Shown here piece after piece: positions 26,594-35,632 of a DNA stretch of 64,000 nucleotides. How positions within the stretch are numbered: the first letter of the stretch is position 1; each line of letters starts with the position of its first letter. The stretch is from Virgibacillus dokdonensis (GTDB lineage Bacteria; Bacillota; Bacilli; Bacillales; Amphibacillaceae), in NCBI RefSeq assembly GCF_900166595.1, contig NZ_LT745763.1, positions 2,538,986 to 2,602,985 of the forward strand, in the 5' to 3' direction. A program made the translations under genes and the position numbers. The notes under the pieces are model-generated. The model searched no databases and was not told the origin of the DNA. It saw nothing but the letters and a program-made list of their open reading frames with translations.

Positions 26594-26652
26594 TTCTTTA
26601 TTTCTTATACTATAACCCCTATATATTTTATGCTTTCCTACAGTGTAAAAAT
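26594..26652 (+). repeat. Partial family-1 repeat after the amidohydrolase gene
   Basis: TTTATTTCTTATACTATAACC and TTTTATGCTTTCCTACAGTGT match the right half of the family-1 consensus. It lies about 20 bases beyond the 3' end of the minus-strand amidohydrolase gene. Confidence 0.65.
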
Positions 26653-26672
26653 AGCCTTAAGGCAAATCTGCT

Positions 26673-27917
26673 TTAAAACAATAAGTTTTTTTCTACTTCC
26701 CCATTCTTAATTACTACTTGTATGTTCTCATTATTCGCTAGCATATCAACATCGTTTAGTGGATTACCTTTTACAATGATAATATCCGCTAGTTTCCCCA
26801 CTTCAAGGGTGCCTAACTGCTCTTCCCATCCTAAACACTCTGCGGCTGTTTTAGTAGAAGCCACAATTGTTTCCATAGCAGTCATCCCAGCGTCTCTCAT
26901 TAAGCCAAGTTCTCGTAAATTTGTTCCATGCTTCATAACACCAGCATCCGTTCCCATTGCAATCTTTACGCCTGCCTCGTACGCTTTCGCAATGCTTGCT
27001 TGATGCTGTTCAATCACTTCTTTCGACTTTTCTACAGCTGTATCAGGCATTCCTGCTTCTTTTGCTGTCTCTAAAACAGCAACCGGAGCAAGTAAGGTTG
27101 GAACGAGATAAGTTTCATTTTCTAACATTAATTCAACAGCTTCATCATCTATAAAAATTCCATGTTCAATGGAATGAATACCAGCTTTAATCGCATTCTT
27201 TATCCCTTCAGCACCTTGGGCATGGGCCATTACCTTGACACCTTTGCGAAATTTCGCCTCTTCTACAATGACTTTCAATTCTTCCAATGAAAATTGTGTA
27301 AATTCAGGATGGTCTGTGGCACTTAACACACCACCTGTAGCATGAACTTTAATTACTTCTGCACCAGCCCGTAGCATTTGTCGTGTTTTTTTACGAACTT
27401 CCTCTACGCCATCACATTTTCCATTTGGCATACCTGGGTAATTAGAAGCTAACAAATCCACGGTGTTCCCAGATATAGTATAACCATCGCCATGTCCCCC
27501 AGTAATTGTTAAAGCATTAATACTTAATTGCATCCTTGGTCCACATATTAATCCTTCGTTAACAGCTTTCTTCACTCCTAAATCAGCACCTAAAGCATCG
27601 CGAACAGAAGTTATTCCAGCATGTAAAGTTGCTTTTAAATAATTTGCTGCTTGATAGTACATAAATGAAAATGGAGTGGCTAACCTTTGGGCAATTGGTG
27701 CGTATTCAAACATCATGTGTACGTGTGTATCAATAAAACCCGGCAATACGGTACCACCTTGAGCATCTATTACGTATTCTGATCCATCTAGTGTATAATT
27801 TTCTTCTTTACCAACGTAAGTAATTTTTTCATTATCTAAGACAATGATACTATCTTTTATTGGAGCAGCACCGTTTCCGTCGATAATAAGCGTATTCTTA
27901 ATTAATTTTTTTCCCAA
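26673..27917 (-). CDS. Amidohydrolase-superfamily metallohydrolase (Xaa-Pro-dipeptidase/imidazolonepropionase-like)
   Basis: Predicted cytoplasmic zinc hydrolase of 414 residues. It has the metal motif GFIDTHVHMM, a bridging lysine candidate in GAEVIKVHATGG, histidines in VMAHAQG and SIEHGIFI, and the catalytic aspartate in AMGTDAG. The C-terminal sandwich ends GKLADIIIVKGNPLND. Members act on dipeptides, N-acyl amino acids or cyclic amides. The substrate here is unknown. It lies 15 bases downstream of a multi-pass membrane protein gene, so the two are probably co-transcribed, the latter perhaps importing the substrate. Confidence 0.85.
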   Translation of the reverse strand: MGKKLIKNTLIIDGNGAAPIKDSIIVLDNEKITYVGKEENYTLDGSEYVIDAQGGTVLPGFIDTHVHMMFEYAPIAQRLATPFSFMYYQAANYLKATLHAGITSVRDALGADLGVKKAVNEGLICGPRMQLSINALTITGGHGDGYTISGNTVDLLASNYPGMPNGKCDGVEEVRKKTRQMLRAGAEVIKVHATGGVLSATDHPEFTQFSLEELKVIVEEAKFRKGVKVMAHAQGAEGIKNAIKAGIHSIEHGIFIDDEAVELMLENETYLVPTLLAPVAVLETAKEAGMPDTAVEKSKEVIEQHQASIAKAYEAGVKIAMGTDAGVMKHGTNLRELGLMRDAGMTAMETIVASTKTAAECLGWEEQLGTLEVGKLADIIIVKGNPLNDVDMLANNENIQVVIKNGEVEKNLLF

Positions 27918-27932
27918 TTTTTCTTCCTCCCG

Positions 27933-29102
27933 TTATAAAGTTTTTACTAATATTCCAGCAAGAACTACAGATGCTACTGTAACAGTTGTAAATCCGCCAA
28001 TTAGCATAGGTGCAAGTAGCTCATTGAAGATTATTTTCTCTTCTTGTTTATTTCTAGCTACACTACGACTCACTTCTTCACATAAAATGTAATCCGCAGG
28101 AAATCCAAATAATGCCGTTAAAGCAACAGGCATGCCTTTTAATACATCCCATTTTACGAGCTTGGACATTACATACCCTCCCAGCGCGATTGCGAATGTT
28201 CCTAAAATTAAGATCATCAAAATACTAGGTAAATTTGCGAGAACATCTTGAGGAGACACCCCTGCCATTGTGCCGATAACTACAAATATTATTGCTACCA
28301 TTGTTATGGAAAAAGAATTCGCCTGTTCTAGAGATTTACTCTCTAACAAACCTAATTTCAAACCAATAATACCGATTGCCAAGCACCATAAGCTATAATG
28401 TATAGGTGTTAATTCACCAAGAGCAACACCTATTGCTGCTCCCACAAACACGTAAAACAGTTTTAACGTTAAACTTTGCTTTAATGGACTGATTTGTTCT
28501 GTCGCACTAGACGCTTCTCTATACATGACACTTGCATCCATAGGAATAAATGTATTGGCATCTATTTGCTTTTGGAGCTTCAATGCATATCTCCGCATAA
28601 AATTTAATGCTAACGGCATACCTAAAACCCCTTGAAAAGCAACAACTAAGGCTGGTATAACGACAAGACTAGATTTACCCACGGCAGCAAGCTCTTCAGA
28701 AGTAACAATTAAAGCAATAATTCCTCCACTTAACGGTCCTACTCCAGCAACAGCAGTTGCATAGTCAAAAGCAAGTGAAACAACTATTAAAATAATGGCA
28801 CTTGCTACAAGTATACCACCTAATGAAATAAAGACGGCTTTTATTTGACTTTTTAATAAAGCTATAGGAATTAAAGTGCCCATATGAACGATTGCTGGAC
28901 CAATTAATATGGCGCCTAATGCAGCAAACTGTGATTTTTCCAATATATCTCCTGGAAATATCCCCGTCCAAACAAGAACAAGAAACCCTGTCATGGCAGT
29001 GAGTAGCATAGGTATTCTTGCTCTAGAAACAATGGAGAGCCATTCTCCCAGTGCAATTAATGCAAAAATAAGTACAGTAGCAATTAACGGATTAGTTAAC
29101 AA
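27933..29102 (-). CDS. Multi-pass membrane protein, probable transporter
   Basis: Hydrophobic protein of 389 residues with about 10-11 membrane segments and one cytoplasmic loop near residues 165-205. The pattern (ALGAILIGPAIVHMGTLIPI, VGPLSGGIIALIVTSEELAA, ALTALFGFPADYILCEEVSR) recalls sodium-coupled carboxylate or glutamate symporter-like families, but I do not recognise a named one. It is the first gene of a pair with the amidohydrolase (15-base gap), which suggests it carries that enzyme's substrate. The transport role is inferred. Confidence 0.7.
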   Translation of the reverse strand: MLTNPLIATVLIFALIALGEWLSIVSRARIPMLLTAMTGFLVLVWTGIFPGDILEKSQFAALGAILIGPAIVHMGTLIPIALLKSQIKAVFISLGGILVASAIILIVVSLAFDYATAVAGVGPLSGGIIALIVTSEELAAVGKSSLVVIPALVVAFQGVLGMPLALNFMRRYALKLQKQIDANTFIPMDASVMYREASSATEQISPLKQSLTLKLFYVFVGAAIGVALGELTPIHYSLWCLAIGIIGLKLGLLESKSLEQANSFSITMVAIIFVVIGTMAGVSPQDVLANLPSILMILILGTFAIALGGYVMSKLVKWDVLKGMPVALTALFGFPADYILCEEVSRSVARNKQEEKIIFNELLAPMLIGGFTTVTVASVVLAGILVKTL

Positions 29103-29335
29103 GAGAATCGCCTCCTAAAAATAATACTAACTAATATATCACTAGGAGTGTTTTTTGTCTATACTGCTTTTTTTGACAATTAACGTTTATTTACACGATT
29201 ATCCGCTAATATATAATTAATATTTATCTTATATTTGCGCTGTTTTCTTTATAGATAACGCTTTCAATATATTACTAAAAAGAGCGCCAATGTTTTTAAA
29301 AATTTTAACAAAAGTTTTTAGAAAAAAGTTTTACA

Positions 29336-29433
29336 CAGAAAAATTTAGCTTGTCGCAAGTCTTATGGCAAAAGCCTTTGTTTTTCTGTTACTATAAACCT
29401 CAAAAACTTTATACTTACCTATAGTGATAAAAA
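29336..29433 (+). repeat. Family-1 intergenic repeat copy
   Basis: TTTAGAAAAAAGTTTTACAC, GCTTGTCGCAAGTCTTATGGC, TTTTTCTGTTACTATAAACC and TTTATACTTACCTATAGTGA. It lies in the 560-base gap between the divergent membrane-protein and hsp20 genes; the rest of that gap shows nothing else. Confidence 0.7.
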
Positions 29434-29662
29434 ATTCCAATGGCTATATCGTTATTGTACAAGGATCCCACTCCACGAGTTGGCGGGTATGTGTTGGACA
29501 AGTTCAAATGTTAGGGATATATGCAAGCTCTAGATACGTACATATCTTGATATACATTTGACAACCCTTAGGTAAAATCATTATTTTGGTACAATCGCCC
29601 AAAACGATTGAATAGATAAAGCATATATTATGAATAAATACGCATATAAGAGGTGTTCGCTA

Positions 29663-30079
29663 ATGGATAATAAACGTTGGAAACGGGGAGAACGGGGGCC
29701 GTTTCAAGGTATTATGGAACAAATGGACGCTTTTTTTAATGAATCTGCGAAGAATTTCAATTCGCTGATTAAACGTCCATTGGCTGTTCGTACACGTGAA
29801 ACGGAGGACAATGTGATTGTAGAAGCTGAGCTACCAGGGTACAGACGCGATCAAATCCAATTAGAGATATTTGGTAATCAATTACGGATTTTTGTTGAAG
29901 ATCATTCGAATACGGATGAAGAAGGTTACAGCCAATCAGAAAGAACTGTAACACTTCCATTTGCAATTTCTGAAAAAGAAACCGTAGCAAAATTGAATAA
30001 TGGCATTCTACAAGTAACTATTCCGAAAAACAATTCCAGCCGAAAATTTATCTCCATTCATGACACTACAGATTTGTAA
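29663..30079 (+). CDS. Small heat-shock protein (Hsp20/alpha-crystallin)
   Basis: Chaperone holdase of 138 residues. The ATG at 29663 follows AAGAGGTG; the frame is open for 11 more codons without a ribosome site. The alpha-crystallin domain (about residues 40-130) has VIVEAELPGYRRDQIQLEIF, RTVTLPFAISEKETVA and the A-x-x-N-G-I/V-L signature as KLNNGILQVTIPK. It is like Bacillus Hsp18/YocM-type proteins. No CIRCE or CtsR box was seen upstream. Confidence 0.9.
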   Translation: MDNKRWKRGERGPFQGIMEQMDAFFNESAKNFNSLIKRPLAVRTRETEDNVIVEAELPGYRRDQIQLEIFGNQLRIFVEDHSNTDEEGYSQSERTVTLPFAISEKETVAKLNNGILQVTIPKNNSSRKFISIHDTTDL

Positions 30080-30129
30080 TGGTTTAAGTTAGCGTTTACA
30101 ATAGTAAAAACACAAGATGGCGCATAGCT

Positions 30130-30163
30130 CAATTAGTGGGGCTTTTTCCTTCCCCACTAATTG
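30130..30163 (+). terminator. Terminator of hsp20
   Basis: CAATTAGTGGGG (30130-30141) pairs perfectly with CCCCACTAATTG (30152-30163) 50 bases after the stop. The loop, not the tail, is T-rich. Confidence 0.6.
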
Positions 30164-30312
30164 TTGTAAAGTTTGAATGTGAACGACCGTTTTTATATAC
30201 GTGCCAAACTTTCAAGACACACTTTACAGACACTTTACACCAATTTTATACTCCCTTCATAACAGATTGTTACACTTAACATAGTAAAGACATATAATTG
30301 GAGGGATTTCAG

Positions 30313-30372
30313 GTGAAGTTTTTAGGGAAATTAGTAATTTCGCTTATTTTAATGATTATTTATTATGTATAA
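30313..30372 (+). CDS. Putative 19-residue hydrophobic peptide
   Basis: GTG at 30313 follows GGAGGGATTTCAG and opens MKFLGKLVISLILMIIYYV before TAA. It is a short basic start plus one membrane helix, like many small Bacillus membrane peptides. The ribosome site is strong but there is no other evidence. It lies in a 405-base gap that otherwise holds only the hsp20 hairpin. Confidence 0.4.
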   Translation: MKFLGKLVISLILMIIYYV

Positions 30373-30485
30373 AAACTCCATAGTTTAAAATAGCTAAACA
30401 GAAATCTCCAAACTTTAGACTACTCATTTTCTTTCTTACCTTTAGATTCGTTCACTTATATTTATTTTTATATCAATTTATCAAG

Positions 30486-31232
30486 CTAACCAATTACTAA
30501 ATATAGCCCTCCTAAAGCTGCTAACAGCAACACTATGATAGTAAATACGTTTTGCGGTATCCATGGTAGCACTTTGGCCCCAATGATGGCGCCAGTCAAA
30601 ATTACTGGAAGCATTATTAAATTCAGGCCAAAAGATGCACTGCTAATTAAATTTAAATGCAAATAAAGAGGAACCTTTATCGTATTTACAGTTATAAAAA
30701 ACCACGCACTTGTACCAACAAATTCTTTTTTAGGAACTCTTTTTACTAACAAATAAATTGTCATGATTGCACCAGCAGCATTCCCTACCATCGTCGTAAA
30801 ACCACTAAGGATCCCCATTGTTATTGTAAAGCTAATGGAGGTTGGTAAAAGCTGATTAAACCGCTCACCAAATTGATTACGAATGACATTTAGACCGATC
30901 ATAACGAGAACGATCGTTCCGATAATTGGCTTTAATTGTTCATCATTCACTTGTCTTAAAACCAAGAACCCACCAATAATTCCAACTAAAACCCATGGAA
31001 TAAGCGATATAAGATATTTCCAAACAACATGACGTCGATAATAAATGACAGCAAACAAATCGCCAATCAAAAGCATAGGAAGCAGAACGCCCACTGATTC
31101 CTTTGCTGGAAAAACAAACATAATCATTGTGACCACTAAAATAACTAAATTTGGGATTCCAGATTTAGAAAAGCCAATAAATAAAGCACAAGCAATAACG
31201 ATGAACCAATCTAAAATGGTTAAATCAAACAA
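30486..31232 (-). CDS. TauE/SafE-family sulfite/sulfonate exporter-like protein
   Basis: Membrane protein of 248 residues with about 8 hydrophobic segments in two repeats, as in the TauE/SafE family. Typical pieces are ALFIGFSKSGIPNLVILVV and GILSGFTTMVGNAAGAIMTI. The family exports sulfite, sulfoacetate or related anions; the substrate here is unknown. The start follows AAAAGGAGGGGATTCACTTG-type purines. The 220 bases upstream show no gene. Confidence 0.85.
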   Translation of the reverse strand: MFDLTILDWFIVIACALFIGFSKSGIPNLVILVVTMIMFVFPAKESVGVLLPMLLIGDLFAVIYYRRHVVWKYLISLIPWVLVGIIGGFLVLRQVNDEQLKPIIGTIVLVMIGLNVIRNQFGERFNQLLPTSISFTITMGILSGFTTMVGNAAGAIMTIYLLVKRVPKKEFVGTSAWFFITVNTIKVPLYLHLNLISSASFGLNLIMLPVILTGAIIGAKVLPWIPQNVFTIIVLLLAALGGLYLVIG

Positions 31233-31452
31233 GTGAATCCCCTCCTTTTACTGTAATACTAAAATTTCCATCTATCTTTCGTCACAACGACTTGGCATTT
31301 CCCGACTTTAAATCTCGCTGTGAAACTAATCATTGTTTCTTTTCTATTACAGTAAATGAGTGAGCCATAAAATTGAAAAGTGTAAATAGAATAGTATTGC
31401 ATAATACACATTTTTAAAGCAATATGCTCATTTTTTCGCAAACCAACATGAT

Positions 31453-31719
31453 TTATGAAAATTTCTTTTTATGGCGATACAATATCGCAAACAAACCTAC
31501 CATCACTGCTGCATAAAGGAATATCCATAAATAAATAAGGAGCAGTCTCGTACTGTCCAACGGTTCTTTCATAAGTAAAGCTAATTTTGATACTGGCGGA
31601 AGTACTAATAATATGTATTTCCAATATCCTGGCAATAATGTTTCTACTCCTAAGGAGACAATAGATATTACAAGCACAAGACTAAGCCCCAACCAGGAAT
31701 TAATCTTTTTATTTAATAA
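31453..31719 (-). pseudogene. C-terminal fragment of an ABC-2-type permease, cut off by an IS
   Basis: Encodes about 86 residues of hydrophobic sequence (LNKKINSWLGLSLVLVISIV, LLLIYLWIFLYAAVMVGLFA) ending YRHKKKFS. It joins in frame to the fragment at 33121-33567 if the IS4-type element and one copy of the 9-bp duplication ATTTAATAA are removed. The natural frame would read RILLN-KKINSWLG. The start codon called inside it is an artefact. Confidence 0.85.
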
Positions 31720-33120
31720 CACTAGCGTTGCATTAATTAAATCTGATGATTAAAAATACTAAAAATGTTCAAAAATTAGTGTTCATACAACAAAAAAATC
31801 CTTTACAATGGAAGTACAGGTGGTTCCTGTCCAAATCCAAAAGTAAAGGATAACTGCATGGACAAGAATACACTAAAATCATCATTTGGTAAATGGGTTT
31901 CACCTATAAATACGAAAAAACTATATGAACAAGTAGAAGAAAATAAACAAGATTACTACACAAAAAAACTGACAACGGAAGCGTATATAAAGTTGCTGTT
32001 GCTTGCTCAATTACAAGGATTTGAGAGCTTGGAAGAGATGAGCGATGCACTAATAGATGGTGAACTTCAGAAAGTATTGGGGTTTGAATCGATTAGTACA
32101 TCTCAGCTATCAAGGAAGAATAATGAAATGAATCCAATGATCCTTTCCCATTTATTCTTGGACCTTGTTTACAAAATAAAAGGTATCCAATTTAAAAACG
32201 GGAAATACATGCCATTGAAAATCATTGATTCTAGCACGCTTCCATTAAACTTAACGAATCATAAGTGGGCAAAGTTCCGTAAAACAAAAGCAGGAGTTAA
32301 GCTACATTTACGACTTGTATTTATGGATAAGGGCACCGTCTATCCTGAAAAAACTGTGATTACAACAGCCAAAGAACATGACAGAAATCAACTGGAAGTT
32401 CTCGTAGATGACAAAGAAGCCATGTATGTGTTTGACCGTGGATATGTTGACTATGAACGATTTGACCGAATGACGGATGAAGGCTACTTTTTCGTGTCCA
32501 GACTAAAGAAAAACGCCGTCATTCGTGAAGTAGAATCATTTTCTGTACCTAAAGATGCTACAGCTTTATCCGACAAGATGGTTTACATCGGTTCGACGCA
32601 AAATCGCACAGAGAATGTATTCCGTCTACTTGAAGTAGTGGATACAAAGGGGAACATTTTGCGATTAATTACTAACCGTTTCGATCTAAATTCCGAAGAG
32701 ATTAGTGAAATTTACCGTCAACGGTGGGCCATAGAGCTATTTTTCAAATGGCTCAAACAGCATGTAGAGATCAAACACTTTTATGGTATGAGCGAAACTG
32801 CCATTCAAAATCAAATCTTCCTTGCGCTCATTGCTTACTGTTTACATGTACTTATCCAGTTAGAGATGAGGAGTAAGAAGTCCTTACTCCGAATTAGCCG
32901 CTGGTTAAATAAAGTGCTGTGGAAACCTGCGTACATCTGGATCCGCAGATTTGACGATAGATCTATTCCGTAAATACATACACTGTCGTTGTTGCTAATA
33001 GTTTAATTGTATAATTTTTCCAAATGGACAGCCCACCTTTGCTTAGGTAATGTCTTATTGGCAAAAAATCTTGTGCAAATGATTACTGAATTTTCAAACC
33101 AATTTTATGCAACGCTAGTG
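31720..33120 (+). mobile_element. IS4-family insertion sequence
   Basis: A 1,401-bp element. Both ends read inward as CACTAGCGTTGCAT, a perfect 14-bp inverted repeat, and are flanked by the 9-bp direct repeat ATTTAATAA (31711-31719 and 33121-33129). It contains one transposase gene on the plus strand. It is inserted in a permease gene that reads on the other strand. Exact repeats suggest a recent insertion. Confidence 0.95.
31858..32973 (+). CDS. IS4-family transposase
   Basis: DDE transposase of 371 residues, single ORF. Catalytic residues are visible in KIIDSSTLPL (first Asp), AMYVFDRGYVDYERFD (second Asp) and YRQRWAIELFFKWLKQ, the Y-x2-R-x3-E-x6-K signature with the Glu. ATG follows AAAGGATAACTGC. 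The gene is intact, so the element may still move. Confidence 0.94.
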   Translation: MDKNTLKSSFGKWVSPINTKKLYEQVEENKQDYYTKKLTTEAYIKLLLLAQLQGFESLEEMSDALIDGELQKVLGFESISTSQLSRKNNEMNPMILSHLFLDLVYKIKGIQFKNGKYMPLKIIDSSTLPLNLTNHKWAKFRKTKAGVKLHLRLVFMDKGTVYPEKTVITTAKEHDRNQLEVLVDDKEAMYVFDRGYVDYERFDRMTDEGYFFVSRLKKNAVIREVESFSVPKDATALSDKMVYIGSTQNRTENVFRLLEVVDTKGNILRLITNRFDLNSEEISEIYRQRWAIELFFKWLKQHVEIKHFYGMSETAIQNQIFLALIAYCLHVLIQLEMRSKKSLLRISRWLNKVLWKPAYIWIRRFDDRSIP

Positions 33121-33567
33121 ATTTAATAATATTCTAGAAAATAACACACTGATAGTAACGGCTACTAACCCTAACAAAAAATGAGTGAAAAAGCCAACAG
33201 TGATTTCTAATACTGTTGGATTCTTGCTAAACATTCCACATACAATAGGATAACTGGTCGAAATAAGAGCTAACAAAACTACAAAACTACTTGCCGTTAC
33301 ATATTTACTGCAAAAATATCGCATCTCATTTTTAGCGTGAAGCATCGTTATTTGCTGTTGAACCAGATCTTCTGTATGAAAAAAACGAACCGTAATCCAA
33401 GCTGCTATGATATACAAATATATTGAAGTCACGCCATAACTAGCTAACACAGGGTTTGGATAAATAGCATAGTTGACCACTAAAATGATAATAAAAAAAC
33501 TCATAGGCGCTACATAATTATATGATTTTATGTATGATATAAGATGATAAGCCATCAAAGATCTCAT
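33115..33567 (-). pseudogene. N-terminal fragment of an ABC-2-type permease, interrupted by an IS
   Basis: Starts at ATG 33567 (MRSLMAYHLISYIKSYNYVA) behind GGGAGGGAAGGAA. It has four or so membrane segments and runs to FSRILLN, after which two codons (CAC, TAG) are contributed by the IS end. With the piece at 31453-31710 it rebuilds a 234-residue membrane protein. It follows the ABC ATPase gene by 53 bases and is its natural partner. The transporter is probably non-functional. Confidence 0.88.
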
Positions 33568-33620
33568 TTCCTTCCCTCCCTTGCTTAGAAAACTTGGCTT
33601 ACACAATAAACTCTGAAATT

Positions 33621-34487
33621 CTATACTTCGTACATAGAAAACGCTTTTTGTTGAACAGACCATACAGAATAAATGGACGCTCCACTTTGAATTAATAGAG
33701 CAATGATTTCATCACTCTGTCGTGAACTTATAGTAAATTGAATCTTGTTTTTGTGTATTGTCTCATGATCTATACCATAAATAGCGCTTATTTGTGTAAG
33801 AATAGATACATCTGCTGGAAGTGTCGACTCAATCGTAACAAGGCTCTCCTCGACATGATCACAAGTGATTACACTTTCCATAAGCTTCCCATTTTGTAAT
33901 GTAACGGTACGGTCTGCTAAACGATGCACTAGTGGCAAGTCATGGCATGTAAATAAAATCGTTAAACCTTGCTGCTTTAATTGATATAACATAGATTCTA
34001 CTTCTAACTGAACAGACTCATCTAATCCTGATAAGGGCTCATCTAAAATAAGCAAAGCAGGTTGGTGTAAGAGTGCTTGCATGATATTTATTTTTTGTCT
34101 CATTCCCTTCGAATAATACTTGATTACTTCAAATTGGGCAGTAAAGTTAAACTGATCAAAAAGCTGACCAACACGTTCTTTAGCCACTTCACGTGATAGC
34201 CCTCCTATTCTTCCTAAATGATAAAGATAATTAAATCCTGTAAACATAATATTCGGAGGAAATTGCTCTGGTACATACCCTATCCGGATATGCTTACGTT
34301 GAATGGTTCCACTTGACGGAAGTGTAATTCCTGCTAAAATTCGTAGTAAAGTGCTCTTACCTGATCCATTAGCGCCAATAATTGCTACTGTTTTCTGTTG
34401 ATAAAAAGTAAAGTTTAGGTTCTGTAAAATACGTTTTTTATTTATGTTTTTTGACATATTTTTACCTTGCATCAATATGGACAACAA
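33621..34487 (-). CDS. ABC transporter ATP-binding protein
   Basis: ATPase of 288 residues for an ABC-2-type exporter. It has Walker A GANGSGKST, the Q-loop region YVPEQFPPN, the signature YYSKGMRQK, Walker B LLILDEPLSG and the switch His in FTCHDLPL. A C-terminal extension of about 80 residues follows. TTG at 34487 after AGAGGGG is the likely start. Its stop codon lies in text resembling the right end of a family-1 repeat. The partner permease is broken by an IS. Substrate unknown; such pairs often export peptides or lantibiotics. Confidence 0.88.
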   Translation of the reverse strand: MLSILMQGKNMSKNINKKRILQNLNFTFYQQKTVAIIGANGSGKSTLLRILAGITLPSSGTIQRKHIRIGYVPEQFPPNIMFTGFNYLYHLGRIGGLSREVAKERVGQLFDQFNFTAQFEVIKYYSKGMRQKINIMQALLHQPALLILDEPLSGLDESVQLEVESMLYQLKQQGLTILFTCHDLPLVHRLADRTVTLQNGKLMESVITCDHVEESLVTIESTLPADVSILTQISAIYGIDHETIHKNKIQFTISSRQSDEIIALLIQSGASIYSVWSVQQKAFSMYEV

Positions 34488-34783
34488 ACCACCCCTCTTT
34501 AAAAATACCTATTCTAACGAAGTAATACATTACTGTGCTCATTAGCATGTGTTTTACTTTGATCACACTTTTATTTGACACCTGCGATAAGGAATATTTT
34601 GGATTATATATGTATTTATTATATCCATAGTTGCTTTTACTTTCAAAATCTTTTTACCTATTTGTCTTTTTTGGTGGTTAAATAGATTTTTTTTGTGGTA
34701 TAACATATAAGTGTTATGAATTAGAGCAGTCTGTGTTACAAAGAAAAAGTAAAATTTCACTTTATTCTAAGGAGGATGCATGT

Positions 34784-35236
34784 ATGCCTAGCGGAACAAA
34801 GGAAATGACTCTTCAAGCGCCAATTGCACAAGTATGGGATTTTGTTAGCGATATGAACCATTGGGCTCCGTTAGTACCTGGCTATATTGATCATGAGATT
34901 ATAAACGATACGGAGTCCACATGGAAATTTAAAGGGGATCTCGGTATTGTTCAAAAAAAAGTACAACTAAAAGTACTTATAACAAAGTGGGAAAAACCTG
35001 AAAAAGTAACTTTTAATTTAAAAGGAATAAGTGAGAAATTCACTGGTAGTGGTTACTTTCATGCTTTAGCAATAAATTCAGATACAACAAAAATGACGGG
35101 CCATCTAGACATGAAAGCTGAGGGGATAATGGGACCAGTTATTAATCCAGTTTTAAAATCCTTTCTACCTAAGATGACTACAGAATTAACGGAAGCAATT
35201 GCCCAAGAAATAACAAACAGCAAAAGTCATTCTTAA
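34784..35236 (+). CDS. SRPBCC/CoxG-like protein
   Basis: Soluble protein of 150 residues of the START/SRPBCC fold, related to carbon monoxide dehydrogenase subunit G (CoxG). The ATG at 34784 follows AAGGAGGATGCATGT. Typical parts are TLQAPIAQVWDFVSDMNHWA near the start, LVPGYIDHEI, and the long C-terminal helix after GPVINPVLKSFLPKMT. No CO-dehydrogenase genes are nearby, so a general lipid- or ligand-binding role is more likely. The ABC gene lies divergently upstream. Confidence 0.8.
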   Translation: MPSGTKEMTLQAPIAQVWDFVSDMNHWAPLVPGYIDHEIINDTESTWKFKGDLGIVQKKVQLKVLITKWEKPEKVTFNLKGISEKFTGSGYFHALAINSDTTKMTGHLDMKAEGIMGPVINPVLKSFLPKMTTELTEAIAQEITNSKSHS

Positions 35237-35244
35237 TCTACATT

Positions 35245-35430
35245 GGAAGAACAAAGAGCGGGTCGCACATTTAGAAACGTAGCGAATGAAATGAATCAAC
35301 GGGGATAAAGGATTTACGGTAAGGTGACGAACCGATGATGACTTATCTTGTTACGAAGCTTTTATGGGAAAAAGGGAGTTTTTCTTATATTATAAACCTT
35401 TCATTTTTATACCTTCTATAAGACATAAGC
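35245..35430 (+). repeat. Short family-2 repeat (copy D) followed by a family-1 right half
   Basis: GAACAAAGAGCGGG, AACGTAGCGAATGAAATGAAT and AAGGTGACGAACCGATGATG form a short family-2 copy like that at 22518. It runs into TTTTATGGGAAAAAGGG, TTTTTCTTATATTATAAACC and TTTTTATACCTTCTATA, the right part of family 1. No gene lies in 35237-35632; a minus-strand frame at 35497-35624 is open but has no start. Confidence 0.6.
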
Positions 35431-35479
35431 AAATACAATAAAGCCCAAATTTTTCATATCCTTCTTATAGCGAAAATAA

Positions 35480-35510
35480 AAGCTGAACAATTCTTATCAT
35501 TGTTCAGCTT
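35480..35510. terminator. Terminator-like hairpin downstream of mvaS
   Basis: AAGCTGAACAA (35480-35490) pairs perfectly with TTGTTCAGCTT (35500-35510). It lies 123 bases past the mvaS stop on the minus strand, with TTTTATTTTCG beyond it. Confidence 0.7.
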
Positions 35511-35632
35511 GCTTACATAAGGGAATCTTCAACCCTTGGAGGTTTTCTTTTACCCAAACACGAATTGTGTTTAGTAGCCCAAAGGTATGACGGAAGGCCC
35601 TGTCGGCAATTTGAGTTACCTTACCTCTTTTA

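Larger units (their letters stand above)
25704..26672. other. Gene-free stretch upstream of ectA, filled with repeats
   Basis: Next to ectA two copies of TATAAGCTT (25720-25728, 25732-25740) may mark its promoter region. Further on come a family-2 repeat (26019-26240), a family-1 repeat (26283-26386), a terminator-like hairpin (26381-26423) and a half family-1 copy (26594-26652). A 64-codon frame at 26313-26507 is made of repeat sequence and is not a gene. Confidence 0.5.

Noticed and set aside
31259..31441. 60-codon minus-strand frame upstream of the TauE/SafE gene
   Set aside because: No ribosome site, odd composition and no recognisable domain.
35497..35624. Minus-strand frame after mvaS (TQIADRAFRHTFGLLNTIRV and on)
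   Set aside because: Protein-like but has no start codon or ribosome site, overlaps a hairpin and matches no family I know; a possible fossil only.
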